NCBI GenBank assembly: GCA_002067405.1
Contig: MVRP01000046.1
Coordinates: forward strand, 1 to 26,338
Direction of reading: 5' to 3'
DNA length: 26,338 nt
DNA from: Syntrophorhabdaceae bacterium PtaU1.Bin034
GTDB lineage: Bacteria > Desulfobacterota_G > Syntrophorhabdia > Syntrophorhabdales > WCHB1-27
Part shown: in pieces, positions 7,277-14,582 of the stretch
How the letters are laid out: each line of letters starts with the position of its first letter
How positions within the stretch are numbered: the first letter of the stretch is position 1
The notes under the pieces: model-generated
Database searches by the model: none
Seen by the model: only the letters and a program-made list of their open reading frames with translations
Told to the model about the DNA's origin: nothing
Translations under genes and position numbers: made by a program

Positions 7277-8568
7277 AAACGTATGATGTCGCTATAGCAG
7301 GCGCAGGCCCGGCGGGGATAACGGCCGCCCTCCGGCTCGCACAGAAGGGGCTGAACGTACTGCTTGTTGAAAGAGGAGAGACGCCCGGTGCCAAGAATAT
7401 GTTTGGCGGCATGCTTCCCAATTGCCCCATAGCCGAAGAACTCCTGCCAGGCTTCTGGGAACAGGCTCCATGGGAACGGCATGTGGTAAAAAGGGTCCTC
7501 ACCGTCATTGCCGACTCATCTGCCACATCTTTCGCTTTTGAGGGCAAGAATTTCGACACTCCTCCCTATAACGGCTACACCCTCTTCAGGCCGATCTTCG
7601 ACAAGTGGTACGCCGAAAAGGCCCGGGAAGCAGGGGCGACACTTCTGACGGGCTGCCTTGTGGAGAATCTCCTCCAGGAGGGGAATGCCGTTTCAGGCAT
7701 CAGGATCGGAAGAGACAATGGTGAGGTAAAGGCGCGTGTCACTATCGCCTGCGACGGGGTGCTCTCCCTTCTCTCGAAAAAGGCAGGGATCTGCAAGGCA
7801 CCCAAAGCCTCGGATATGGCGCTCGGCATCAAAGCACTGTTTCATCTCAAGGAAGAGGACATTAACGAACGGTTCAACCTGGTCCGCCGTCAAGGCGTAT
7901 CCCAGGAGTTCCTGGGGTGCACCGAAGGCATACGGGGAGGCGGGTTTATCTATACCCAGACGGAAACGCTCTCCGTGGGGCTCGTCTTCCACCTCGATTC
8001 TCTCAAGAAAAGCGGTATTGCCCCCTATGACCTGTTCTACCGGTTCCTCTCTCTCGATGCGGTGAGAAGAATACTGCGGGGCGCCAGGCTGATGGAATAT
8101 TCCGCCCATCTTCTCCCGGAAGGCGGCTACAAACTGGTGCCGAAGCTCTTCACGGACGGCCTCCTTCTGGCAGGTGACGCCGCAGCCCTTTGTTATACCA
8201 ACGGGCTCAATCAGGAGGGAATGAATCTCGCCATGACCTCCGGCTTCCTTGCTGCCGAGACCATCATCGACGCCTTCCAAAAAGGCGATTTCTCTTCAAG
8301 GCAGCTCTCCCGTTACGAAGCCCGCCTTAAAGAGAGCTTTGTGTTAAGGGATATGAAAACCTTCGAAAAAACGGTCGACTTCATGCACAATGACCGCCTC
8401 TTCTCCGTATATCCCAACGTGGTCGGAACGATCATGGAGGAAATGTTCCGTTCGGACGGCAAACCGCGGAGAAAGATCGCCCGACTGAGCTGGTCTGCCC
8501 TGAAGGAAGCGGTACCGATAAAACAAGTGGTCTCCGATGTGCTGGAAGGAGGTAAGTCACTGTTATGA
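7273..8568 (+). CDS. FixC-like ETF:quinone oxidoreductase flavoprotein
   Basis: This 431-residue FAD enzyme of the FixC/ETF-quinone oxidoreductase family starts with AIAGAGPAGITAALRLAQKG and ends the first strand-loop with LVERGETPGAKNMFGG, the typical FixC PG-x-KN-x-x-GG pattern. A later FAD motif, LLLAGDAAALCYTNGLNQEGMNLAM, is also typical (GLNxEG). FixC accepts electrons from the FixAB flavoprotein and, with FixX, delivers them to a membrane quinone. Its ATG overlaps the etfA stop (ATGA), and it overlaps fixX in the same way, so the three are translationally coupled. Confidence 0.9.
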   Translation: MKTYDVAIAGAGPAGITAALRLAQKGLNVLLVERGETPGAKNMFGGMLPNCPIAEELLPGFWEQAPWERHVVKRVLTVIADSSATSFAFEGKNFDTPPYNGYTLFRPIFDKWYAEKAREAGATLLTGCLVENLLQEGNAVSGIRIGRDNGEVKARVTIACDGVLSLLSKKAGICKAPKASDMALGIKALFHLKEEDINERFNLVRRQGVSQEFLGCTEGIRGGGFIYTQTETLSVGLVFHLDSLKKSGIAPYDLFYRFLSLDAVRRILRGARLMEYSAHLLPEGGYKLVPKLFTDGLLLAGDAAALCYTNGLNQEGMNLAMTSGFLAAETIIDAFQKGDFSSRQLSRYEARLKESFVLRDMKTFEKTVDFMHNDRLFSVYPNVVGTIMEEMFRSDGKPRRKIARLSWSALKEAVPIKQVVSDVLEGGKSLL

Positions 8569-8840
8569 TCGTGGACGAGATCTTTGAACTGGTGAGCTAT
8601 AATGTGCATGAAGAGGCCCACATCAGGGTGAACCGGGATGCCTGCCAGAAATGCACCCACAGGGCCTGTACCTTTGCGTGCCCCGTCTCCTGCTATCAAT
8701 GGAACGAGGAAAGGGGCAGGATCGAATTTGCTTATGAAGCGTGTCTGGAATGCGGTACCTGTCTCATCATCTGTGATGCAGGGGCCCTTGACTGGAATTA
8801 CCCCAAGGGAGGCTTTGGGGTGCGGTATAGGCTGACGTGA
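8565..8840 (+). CDS. FixX-like ferredoxin
   Basis: This 91-residue ferredoxin-like protein partners FixC. Cysteines form two groups: C-x2-C-x4-C-x3-C-P (ACQKCTHRACTFACP) and C-x2-C-x2-C-x3-C (CLECGTCLIIC). The family end signature is present as LDWNYPKGGFGVRYR, matching the WxxPxGG-x-GV-x-[YF]R end of FixX proteins. ATG overlaps the fixC-like stop by four bases. It is followed not by the beta subunit directly but by a 421-base repeat-bearing spacer. Confidence 0.92.
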   Translation: MIVDEIFELVSYNVHEEAHIRVNRDACQKCTHRACTFACPVSCYQWNEERGRIEFAYEACLECGTCLIICDAGALDWNYPKGGFGVRYRLT

Positions 8841-9261
8841 AGAGACAGCAGAGGGGCGGAGGAGCAGAGGAGCTGAGGAGAGAAAAAGAACAGAGAAACC
8901 GAGGGGCACACGAAACAGCAGAGGTGCAGAGGGCACGAGAGCGAGTGGAGCAGTTGAGCAGCAGAGGGGCAAGCGTGATCAGGATATTTTCTCCTCCGCC
9001 CCTCTGCCTCTCTGCTGTCATCATGTGGGTACACTGCATACCACCAGGAAAGGAGAAGCTTGGCGCAGTAGTCCTAACATGCTGATATTACACCCCTTGT
9101 CACTTGAGGCATGTGCCTTGCATTCCGAGATATGAGGAGACTCATTGAAGATACTTGTTTTAATCAGAGAGGTTCCGGATGGCAAAGGGAACAAGCGTGA
9201 TCAAGATATTTTTTCCTCCGCTCCCCAGCGCCTCCGCTCTTCTGCCTAATAGGGAGGCTTA
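8841..9261. repeat. Spacer with inverted and direct repeats between fixX and etfB
   Basis: No intact gene is seen. Bases 8848-8864 are a perfect 17-base inverted repeat of 8991-9007 (GCAGAGGGGCGGAGGAG and its complement), so the purine-rich strand 8841-8970 can fold back on the pyrimidine-rich stretch after it. AGCAGAGGGGC occurs at 8847-8857 and 8960-8970, with a one-base variant at 8917-8927. A 29-base direct repeat occurs at 8970-8998 and 9192-9220 with two mismatches. A decayed copy of the etfB start lies at 9145. The structure looks like a small repeat element or the scar of repeated rearrangement. Confidence 0.75.
9145..9249 (+). pseudogene. Decayed copy of the etfB (fixA) start
   Basis: From TTG 9145 the reading frame gives MKILVLIREVPD, matching MKILVFIKEVPD at the true start (9262). 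The 36 bases 9144-9179 match 9261-9296 at 32 positions; two changes are silent and two conservative (F/L, K/R). Homology then stops, the frame runs into the 29-base repeat and ends at TAA 9247-9249. It looks like a leftover of a diverged paralogue or an old partial duplication, not a functional gene. Confidence 0.6.
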
Positions 9262-10158
9262 TTGAAGATACTCGTTTTTATCAAAGAGGTCCCGGACGTC
9301 AGGATTCCCGTCGAATACGAAGAGGCTGCGGGGAGGATCAGGCGGGCCTGGGGCGTTACCATACTCAATCCGCCCGACAGAACCGCGCTCAATACAGCGC
9401 TTAAGATCAAGGCTGATGTTCCGGGATCTCACCTCACCGTCATTCACCTCGGATCACCGTCAGAAGAGCGGTTTATCAGGGAAAGCCTCGCGGCCGGATG
9501 TGATGACGGATTACGGATCTGGGAGGAAGGTCTCGACAGCCTTCAAAGCCAGGCAAAATCGCTTATCTTTGCCCGTGTTGCAGAAATCCTGGGCTTCGAT
9601 CTTATTCTCGCGGGGACCAGAAGCCAGGATACGGGCCACGGGCAGATCGGGGCTCTCGTTGCATCCCGTTTACGGGTCCCGTGCATAAGCTCTGTGACGG
9701 AACTTGAAATAAGGGTGAAGGAGAGGAGTATTATAGCAACCAAAAGGCTCTCCCACGGTTATCATGAGCGTCTCGAATCTCCCCTCCCTCTGGTGATTGC
9801 CATGGAAGCCCTTTCGGACCCTGGTGCTTACGCTTCTCTCCCCGCCCTTCTTGAAGCAACGGAAAGAGAGATACCGTGCATAGACCTCGCGGAGATCGGT
9901 ATTTCAAGGGCGATGCTCCAGCAGGCAGATTCCCGTCTCGTTTTCGGCCCTCCAGGATTCCCCAAATCGAGACTCAGGTCCATAGAGGCGCCCGATTCGT
10001 CACTTCCCGCCTTTGAACGGATCAGAAGCCTTGTTGCCGGGACAATAAAGAGGAGGGAAGGCAAAATCGTCAGGGGTGAGGAGGACCAGGTGGCCGACGA
10101 GCTTTTCCGGACCTTGCTCAAGGGCGGATGGCTGAGCCATCTGAGAAAGGGCGGCTGA
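9262..10158 (+). CDS. Electron transfer flavoprotein beta subunit (EtfB/FixA type)
   Basis: This 298-residue beta subunit of an electron transfer flavoprotein carries the family start MKILVFIKEVPDVRIPVEY, NPPDRTALNTALKIK, and the nucleotide-binding part FDLILAGTRSQDTGHGQIGALVASRLRVPCIS. It pairs with the alpha subunit at 6275 to form an FAD (and AMP or second FAD) protein. Start is TTG 9262 with AGGGAGG (9251-9257) upstream. At 298 residues it is somewhat longer than usual (about 250-285), with an added C-terminal tail after the LPAFERIRSL stretch. Having the beta subunit last, after fixC and fixX, is an unusual order. Confidence 0.9.
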   Translation: MKILVFIKEVPDVRIPVEYEEAAGRIRRAWGVTILNPPDRTALNTALKIKADVPGSHLTVIHLGSPSEERFIRESLAAGCDDGLRIWEEGLDSLQSQAKSLIFARVAEILGFDLILAGTRSQDTGHGQIGALVASRLRVPCISSVTELEIRVKERSIIATKRLSHGYHERLESPLPLVIAMEALSDPGAYASLPALLEATEREIPCIDLAEIGISRAMLQQADSRLVFGPPGFPKSRLRSIEAPDSSLPAFERIRSLVAGTIKRREGKIVRGEEDQVADELFRTLLKGGWLSHLRKGG

Positions 10159-10159
10159 T

Positions 10160-10189
10160 ATGACGGCACAGGAAACAGTCTCGTCATGA
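10160..10189 (+). CDS. Possible 9-codon leader ORF overlapping mftF
   Basis: ATG 10160 opens a reading frame MTAQETVSS that ends in TGA overlapping the mftF start codon in an ATGA arrangement. The start lies right after the etfB stop codon, downstream of a GGGCGG run. mftF itself lacks a strong ribosome site at usual spacing, so this mini-ORF could keep ribosomes moving from etfB into mftF. It could equally be chance. Confidence 0.25.
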   Translation: MTAQETVSS

Positions 10190-11649
10190 TACCTTTCATA
10201 TACCGCCTGAGAAAAGAAATACGATGCGAAAAGCGCCGGGATTCATACCTCGTCGTATCCGACATCCCGCTCAATGTGGTGAGGGTTCGGGAAAAGGCCG
10301 TGAAAATCCTTCAGCTTTGCGATGGAATCAGAACATTGCAGGAGATAGCGGACGCGTCCGGTGTGACGGAAGAGAGGGCATTTGCAGTCTGCGAGTACTT
10401 CAACAGGAAAGCAGTCCTGGAAATAAGGCCGGCCCCATGCAACAACAGTTACGCACCCTCAGTCACCGTTATCGTCCCCACGAGGGATCGCAGGGATGAG
10501 CTTGCCGAATGCCTTAAGTCGATCTTGCGACAGGACTATCCGAAAGACAAGATCGAGATTATCGTCGTGGATGACGGATCAAGGGATGGAACTGCCGGGC
10601 TCGTCCGCGGCTTACCCGTCAGGCTCCTTACCAACCCGGAAAGCCGGGGACAGTCTTATTGCCGGAACCTGGCTGCCGGACAAGCCAATGGCGAAATCCT
10701 CGCCTTTATTGACAGCGATTGCGTCGCAGAAAGGGCCTGGCTTAAAGAACTGGTCCCTTACTTTGAATGGGACAGGGCAGGGGCCGTGGGCGGCTATGTG
10801 GACGGCTATTTTCACACGTCGACCCTTGATCGTTACGAAAAGGCGGTATCGCCGTTAAATATGGGAAAACACGTGCTCTATGGCATTGGCAGCCGGTCAA
10901 CCTTTTACGCCCCTACGTGTAATCTCCTGGTGCGCAAGCACGTCTATTTGGAGACGGGCGGGATTGATGAAAAGATGTCGGTAGGGGAAGATGTGGACTT
11001 CTGCTGGAGAATGCGGAACCGGTTCCACTATCTTCTTTATTCTCCTTCCGGTATGGTAAAGCACAAGCATAGAAATAACATTGGAAGGATGATGAAGAGG
11101 CGGGCCGATTACGGTACGTCTGAAGCTTTGCTCTATACGCTTCATCAGGAGAAGCGGAAGACTTTTCAACTGCCTCCGCTGGCGGCCCTCTCCTTTCTAT
11201 CCCTCTCCGCTGCTATCCTCACCGTTGCGCTATTGCCCCTTCTCGTGATTGCAGGGTGCTTTCTCGCTGAAGCCGCCACCAAGATGATAAGAATACGGAG
11301 AACAGGAGTACGTGTTCCTGCGTGGAAGATAGCCTTTTCTCTTGTCCGGACATATTTCTCCTTCTTCTACTTCGTGTCATTCCACCTCGTCCGTTACTAT
11401 TTTGTGCTCCTTATCCCTCTCGGGTTCCTTTTTCACTCATTATGGCCGTTCTGCTTCTTCATGCTCGTGCTCTCTTCGCTTGTGGATTACACGGTAAAAC
11501 GGCCTCGCCTGATCTTTCCCGTATTTCTATTTTATTACTTTCTTGAGCATATCTCTTACCAGGTGGGGGTGCTTTCAGGCTGTGTGAAGGCGAGAACCTT
11601 CAGGTCTTATAAACCTTATATTTCGTGGAAGGCAGTCTATGGCAACTGA
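10186..11649 (+). CDS. mftF: Mycofactocin glycosyltransferase MftF
   Basis: This 487-residue family-2 glycosyltransferase, in mycobacteria, adds beta-1,4-linked glucose units to the mycofactocin core. It starts with a PqqD-like domain (about 10-80, SYLVVSDIPLNVVRVREKAVKIL...LQEIADASG), typical of MftF. The GT-A domain begins at 92 with VTVIVPTRDRRDEL, has VVDDGS at 128-132 and the metal-binding D176-S-D178. The acidic GEDVDFCWRMR segment follows, then several C-terminal hydrophobic segments (from about 330) that place it at the inner membrane. It closes the mycofactocin part of the locus and is separated from mftC by the FixABCX-like genes. Confidence 0.92.
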   Translation: MIPFIYRLRKEIRCEKRRDSYLVVSDIPLNVVRVREKAVKILQLCDGIRTLQEIADASGVTEERAFAVCEYFNRKAVLEIRPAPCNNSYAPSVTVIVPTRDRRDELAECLKSILRQDYPKDKIEIIVVDDGSRDGTAGLVRGLPVRLLTNPESRGQSYCRNLAAGQANGEILAFIDSDCVAERAWLKELVPYFEWDRAGAVGGYVDGYFHTSTLDRYEKAVSPLNMGKHVLYGIGSRSTFYAPTCNLLVRKHVYLETGGIDEKMSVGEDVDFCWRMRNRFHYLLYSPSGMVKHKHRNNIGRMMKRRADYGTSEALLYTLHQEKRKTFQLPPLAALSFLSLSAAILTVALLPLLVIAGCFLAEAATKMIRIRRTGVRVPAWKIAFSLVRTYFSFFYFVSFHLVRYYFVLLIPLGFLFHSLWPFCFFMLVLSSLVDYTVKRPRLIFPVFLFYYFLEHISYQVGVLSGCVKARTFRSYKPYISWKAVYGN

Positions 11650-11728
11650 GGATGTGAGGTGTTGAATAGATAGAGGCACTATTCTTACCTGCGAGACAAG
11701 GGTCTGAATAACGAAAAAGGAGGCAGAA

Positions 11729-14455
11729 ATGGTTAAACGCAGTCTCAATATCAACGGTGTAGAGAAGGTGGTGATAGTCGATCAGGGCGCAACGTTGGCG
11801 AATGTGTTGCGGGAACAGCTTTTTCTGACAGGAACGAAGATAGGCTGTGGTAAAGGTGAGTGCGGTGCATGCTCGGTGATCATGAACGGGAAGGTCATCA
11901 GGTCGTGCATCACGAAGATGAAGCAGGTACCGGAAGGTGCGGCCATCACAACCATAGAGGGTGTTGGAACACCCCAGAACCTCCACGCCCTGCAGCTCGC
12001 CTGGATCGTCCATAACGGTGCCCAGTGCGGGTTCTGCTCGCCAGGTTTCATTGTCTCTGCCAAGGGCTTGCTCGACGAGAAACAGGATCCGACCCGTGAG
12101 GAGGTCAGGGATTGGTTCCAGAAGCATCGCAATGCATGCCGTTGCACAGGTTACAAGCCCTGTGTCGACGCGGTCATGGATGCGGCCCGTGTGCTGCGCG
12201 GCGAGCTGAAAATGGAGGACCTGGCTTTCAAGATACCTTCCGACGGCACGATCTGGGGCACGAAACATCCAAGGCCTACCGCGGTAGCCCGCGTCACCGG
12301 CACACTCGATTACGGTGCCGATCTAGGCCTCAAGCTTCCCGGCAATCCGTTGTACCTTGCCCTCGCGCAGGCTAAAGTGTCCCACGCGAAAATACTCTCC
12401 ATAGACACGTCGGAAGCGGAGAAGATGCCGGGGGTAGTAAAGGTTCTCACGCACAAGGATGTAAAAGGGAACAACCGCATTATGGGTATCATCAATATGC
12501 CCACCAACAAGGGGAACGGACTCGACCGTCCCATCCTTTGCGACGAGAAGGTCTTTCAGTACGGCGATGCGATTGCCGTTGTCTGTGCGGATACGGAATC
12601 CAATGCGAGGGCCGCTGCCGATAAGGTGAAGGTAGAATTGGAGGAATTGCCTGCTTACATGAGCGCCCCGGCAGCCATGGCGCCTGACGCGATAGAAATC
12701 CATCCCGGCACCCCGAACGTCTACTTCACGATCGGGAATGTCAAGGGTGAGGACACGAAGCCCATCATGGCAAGTGCCCCCTATGTTGTCGAGGATGAAT
12801 TCTACACACAGCGGCAGCCCCATATGGTGATAGAGCCCGATGTCGGCCTTGCTTATATGAATGAGGACGGTGTCCTCTTCATTTACTCGAAATCCACTTC
12901 CCTTCATCTCCACTACGCCATGATCCAGGCGGGGATCGGCATAGCCCCCGACAAGCTGGTGCTCGTAAACCCGCCGGGTGTCGGGGGGATGTTCGGCTAC
13001 AAGCTGAGCCCCACGTCAGAGGCTCTTCTCGGGGTCGCCTGCATGGCCACAGGCAGGCCCGTGGTATTGAAATACGACTGGTATCAGCAGCAAACCTACA
13101 CAGGCAAGCGTTCTCCTTTCTTTATCAACCTGAAGATGGCGGCGGACAAGGACGGCAAGCTCCTTGCCATGGAGAGCGACTGGACCGTCGACCACGGCCC
13201 CTACGCCGAGTTCGGAGATGCGGTGACGCTGCGGGGCGCCCAGAATCTGGGGGCAGGGTACCACATCCCCAGCATCCGCGGCCAGGGAAGAACGGTCTGT
13301 ACGAACCATTCATGGGGATGCGCCTGGAGGGCCTTCGGTGCTCCTCAAAGTGAATTTGCCTCTGAAGTGCTCATGGACGAGCTGGCCGAGAAGATCAGCA
13401 TGGATCCGCTTGAGCTAAGGTACAAGAACGTCTACCGGGAGGGTGACACCACACCGAGCGGATGTGCTCCGGATGTCATCGTTCTGCCCGGTCTTATCGA
13501 TATGATGCGACCTCTGTACAAGGCTGCATTGGAGCGCGCAAAGAAAGAATCGACACCGACAAAGAAACGCGGGGTGGGAGTGTCGGTAGGTATGTATGGC
13601 TGCGGCAGCGATGGACCCGATGCATCCGAAGCATGGGCAGAGCTTACCGCCGACGGGGTAACCATTTACGACTGCTGGGAAGACCCCGGGCAGGGCGGAG
13701 ATGTGGGAACCCTGATAACAGCCCATGAAGCTCTGAAGCCGTTAGCGCTCCCACCCGGGAAGATAAAGCTCGTCATGAACGACATGAGCCAGGCGCCGAA
13801 CAGCGGACCGTCCGGGGCAAGCAGACAGCAGGTTATGACAGGACAGGCCATAAAGGCGGCATGCGACCAGCTCGTCAACGCCATGCGCAAGCAGGACGGT
13901 GCATTCAGAACGTATGATGAGATGGTGGCAGAGAAAATACCCACGAAATACATCGGCCAATGGACCGCGCCCGCGACGCCTCCGGACCTTGAGACCGCTC
14001 AGGGCAATCCGTTCTCCGTCTATCAGTACGGTGTGTTTATGGCAGAGGTGGAGGTCGATACGGAAACCGGTAAGACCAGGGTGGTAAAGATGACCCTCTG
14101 CGCTGATGTGGGCAAGATCTGCAGCCAGCTCGCAGTAGACGGTCAGCTTTACGGCGGCATCGCGCAGGGTATCGGTTTTGCGTTGAGCGAGGACTTCGAG
14201 GACATCAAGAAGCACTCGACGATGACGGGAGCCGGGTTCCCCTTCATCAAGGATATTCCGGACGAGATCGAGCTTTATTATCAGCAGACCCCGAGACCTC
14301 ACGGTCCCTTTGGGGCAGGCGGTTGCGGCGAGCTTCCGAACACGAGTCCCCATGCGGCAGTTATCAACGCAATCTACAACGCGTGCGGCGTGCGCATCAC
14401 CAAGCTGCCCGCATACCCGGAAAAGGTCCTCGCAGGGTTGCAGGCAAGGAAGTGA
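11729..14455 (+). CDS. mop: Molybdenum aldehyde oxidoreductase (D. gigas Mop type)
   Basis: This 908-residue, single-chain member of the xanthine oxidase family oxidises aldehydes to carboxylic acids. The first [2Fe-2S] ligands are C40, C45, C48 and C60; the second are C100, C103, C137 and C139, the same numbers as in the D. gigas enzyme. The molybdenum half follows from about 195 (TKHPRPTAVARVTGTLDYGADLG). The catalytic Glu is kept in GGCGELPNTSPHA (about residue 868). Like Mop it has no FAD domain, so electrons leave by the iron-sulfur clusters. A good AAGGAGG precedes the ATG. It would complete the oxidation started by the alcohol dehydrogenase at 1596. Confidence 0.95.
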   Translation: MVKRSLNINGVEKVVIVDQGATLANVLREQLFLTGTKIGCGKGECGACSVIMNGKVIRSCITKMKQVPEGAAITTIEGVGTPQNLHALQLAWIVHNGAQCGFCSPGFIVSAKGLLDEKQDPTREEVRDWFQKHRNACRCTGYKPCVDAVMDAARVLRGELKMEDLAFKIPSDGTIWGTKHPRPTAVARVTGTLDYGADLGLKLPGNPLYLALAQAKVSHAKILSIDTSEAEKMPGVVKVLTHKDVKGNNRIMGIINMPTNKGNGLDRPILCDEKVFQYGDAIAVVCADTESNARAAADKVKVELEELPAYMSAPAAMAPDAIEIHPGTPNVYFTIGNVKGEDTKPIMASAPYVVEDEFYTQRQPHMVIEPDVGLAYMNEDGVLFIYSKSTSLHLHYAMIQAGIGIAPDKLVLVNPPGVGGMFGYKLSPTSEALLGVACMATGRPVVLKYDWYQQQTYTGKRSPFFINLKMAADKDGKLLAMESDWTVDHGPYAEFGDAVTLRGAQNLGAGYHIPSIRGQGRTVCTNHSWGCAWRAFGAPQSEFASEVLMDELAEKISMDPLELRYKNVYREGDTTPSGCAPDVIVLPGLIDMMRPLYKAALERAKKESTPTKKRGVGVSVGMYGCGSDGPDASEAWAELTADGVTIYDCWEDPGQGGDVGTLITAHEALKPLALPPGKIKLVMNDMSQAPNSGPSGASRQQVMTGQAIKAACDQLVNAMRKQDGAFRTYDEMVAEKIPTKYIGQWTAPATPPDLETAQGNPFSVYQYGVFMAEVEVDTETGKTRVVKMTLCADVGKICSQLAVDGQLYGGIAQGIGFALSEDFEDIKKHSTMTGAGFPFIKDIPDEIELYYQQTPRPHGPFGAGGCGELPNTSPHAAVINAIYNACGVRITKLPAYPEKVLAGLQARK

Positions 14456-14509
14456 CGGGCCGTTGTCAGTGTGGGAGCAAAGCGTGCTCCCCGGAGTGTA
14501 GTACTGTAG

Positions 14510-14515
14510 TATAAT
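14510..14515 (+). promoter_or_regulatory. Perfect -10 hexamer TATAAT without a clear -35
   Basis: TATAAT at 14510-14515 lies between the aldehyde oxidoreductase gene and the next gene, just upstream of a strong hairpin. No TTGACA-like box sits at 16-18 bases upstream and no TGn extension is seen, so an activator would be needed, or the match is chance. Confidence 0.3.
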
Positions 14516-14526
14516 AAAGGATGCAG

Positions 14527-14563
14527 GGTGGCCGGGGCCTTTTCCTGGCCACCTTCGCTTTTC
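14527..14563 (+). terminator. Strong hairpin after the aldehyde oxidoreductase gene
   Basis: GGTGGCCGGG (14527-14536) pairs with CCTGGCCACC (14544-14553), ten pairs including one G-T, around a 7-base loop. TTCGCTTTTCTG follows, a broken T-run. This is probably an intrinsic terminator for the aldehyde oxidoreductase transcript. It lies 30 bases before the next start codon and after the TATAAT, so it could also attenuate a short leader for the downstream genes. Confidence 0.6.
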
Positions 14564-14582
14564 TGAGGAAGAAGGAAAGGTA

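Noticed and set aside
8841..9020. CRISPR array or insertion sequence
   Set aside because: The repeats are few and uneven in spacing, and no transposase or cas gene is near.
8837..9085. 82-codon plus-strand frame in the repeat-rich spacer
   Set aside because: Its composition is that of the GAG/AGG repeats (R, E, Q, G runs), it overlaps the fixX-like stop, and no family likeness is seen.
14456..14582. Molybdenum cofactor riboswitch before the dicluster gene
   Set aside because: The leader after TATAAT is too short for the known Moco RNA and its conserved segments are not seen.
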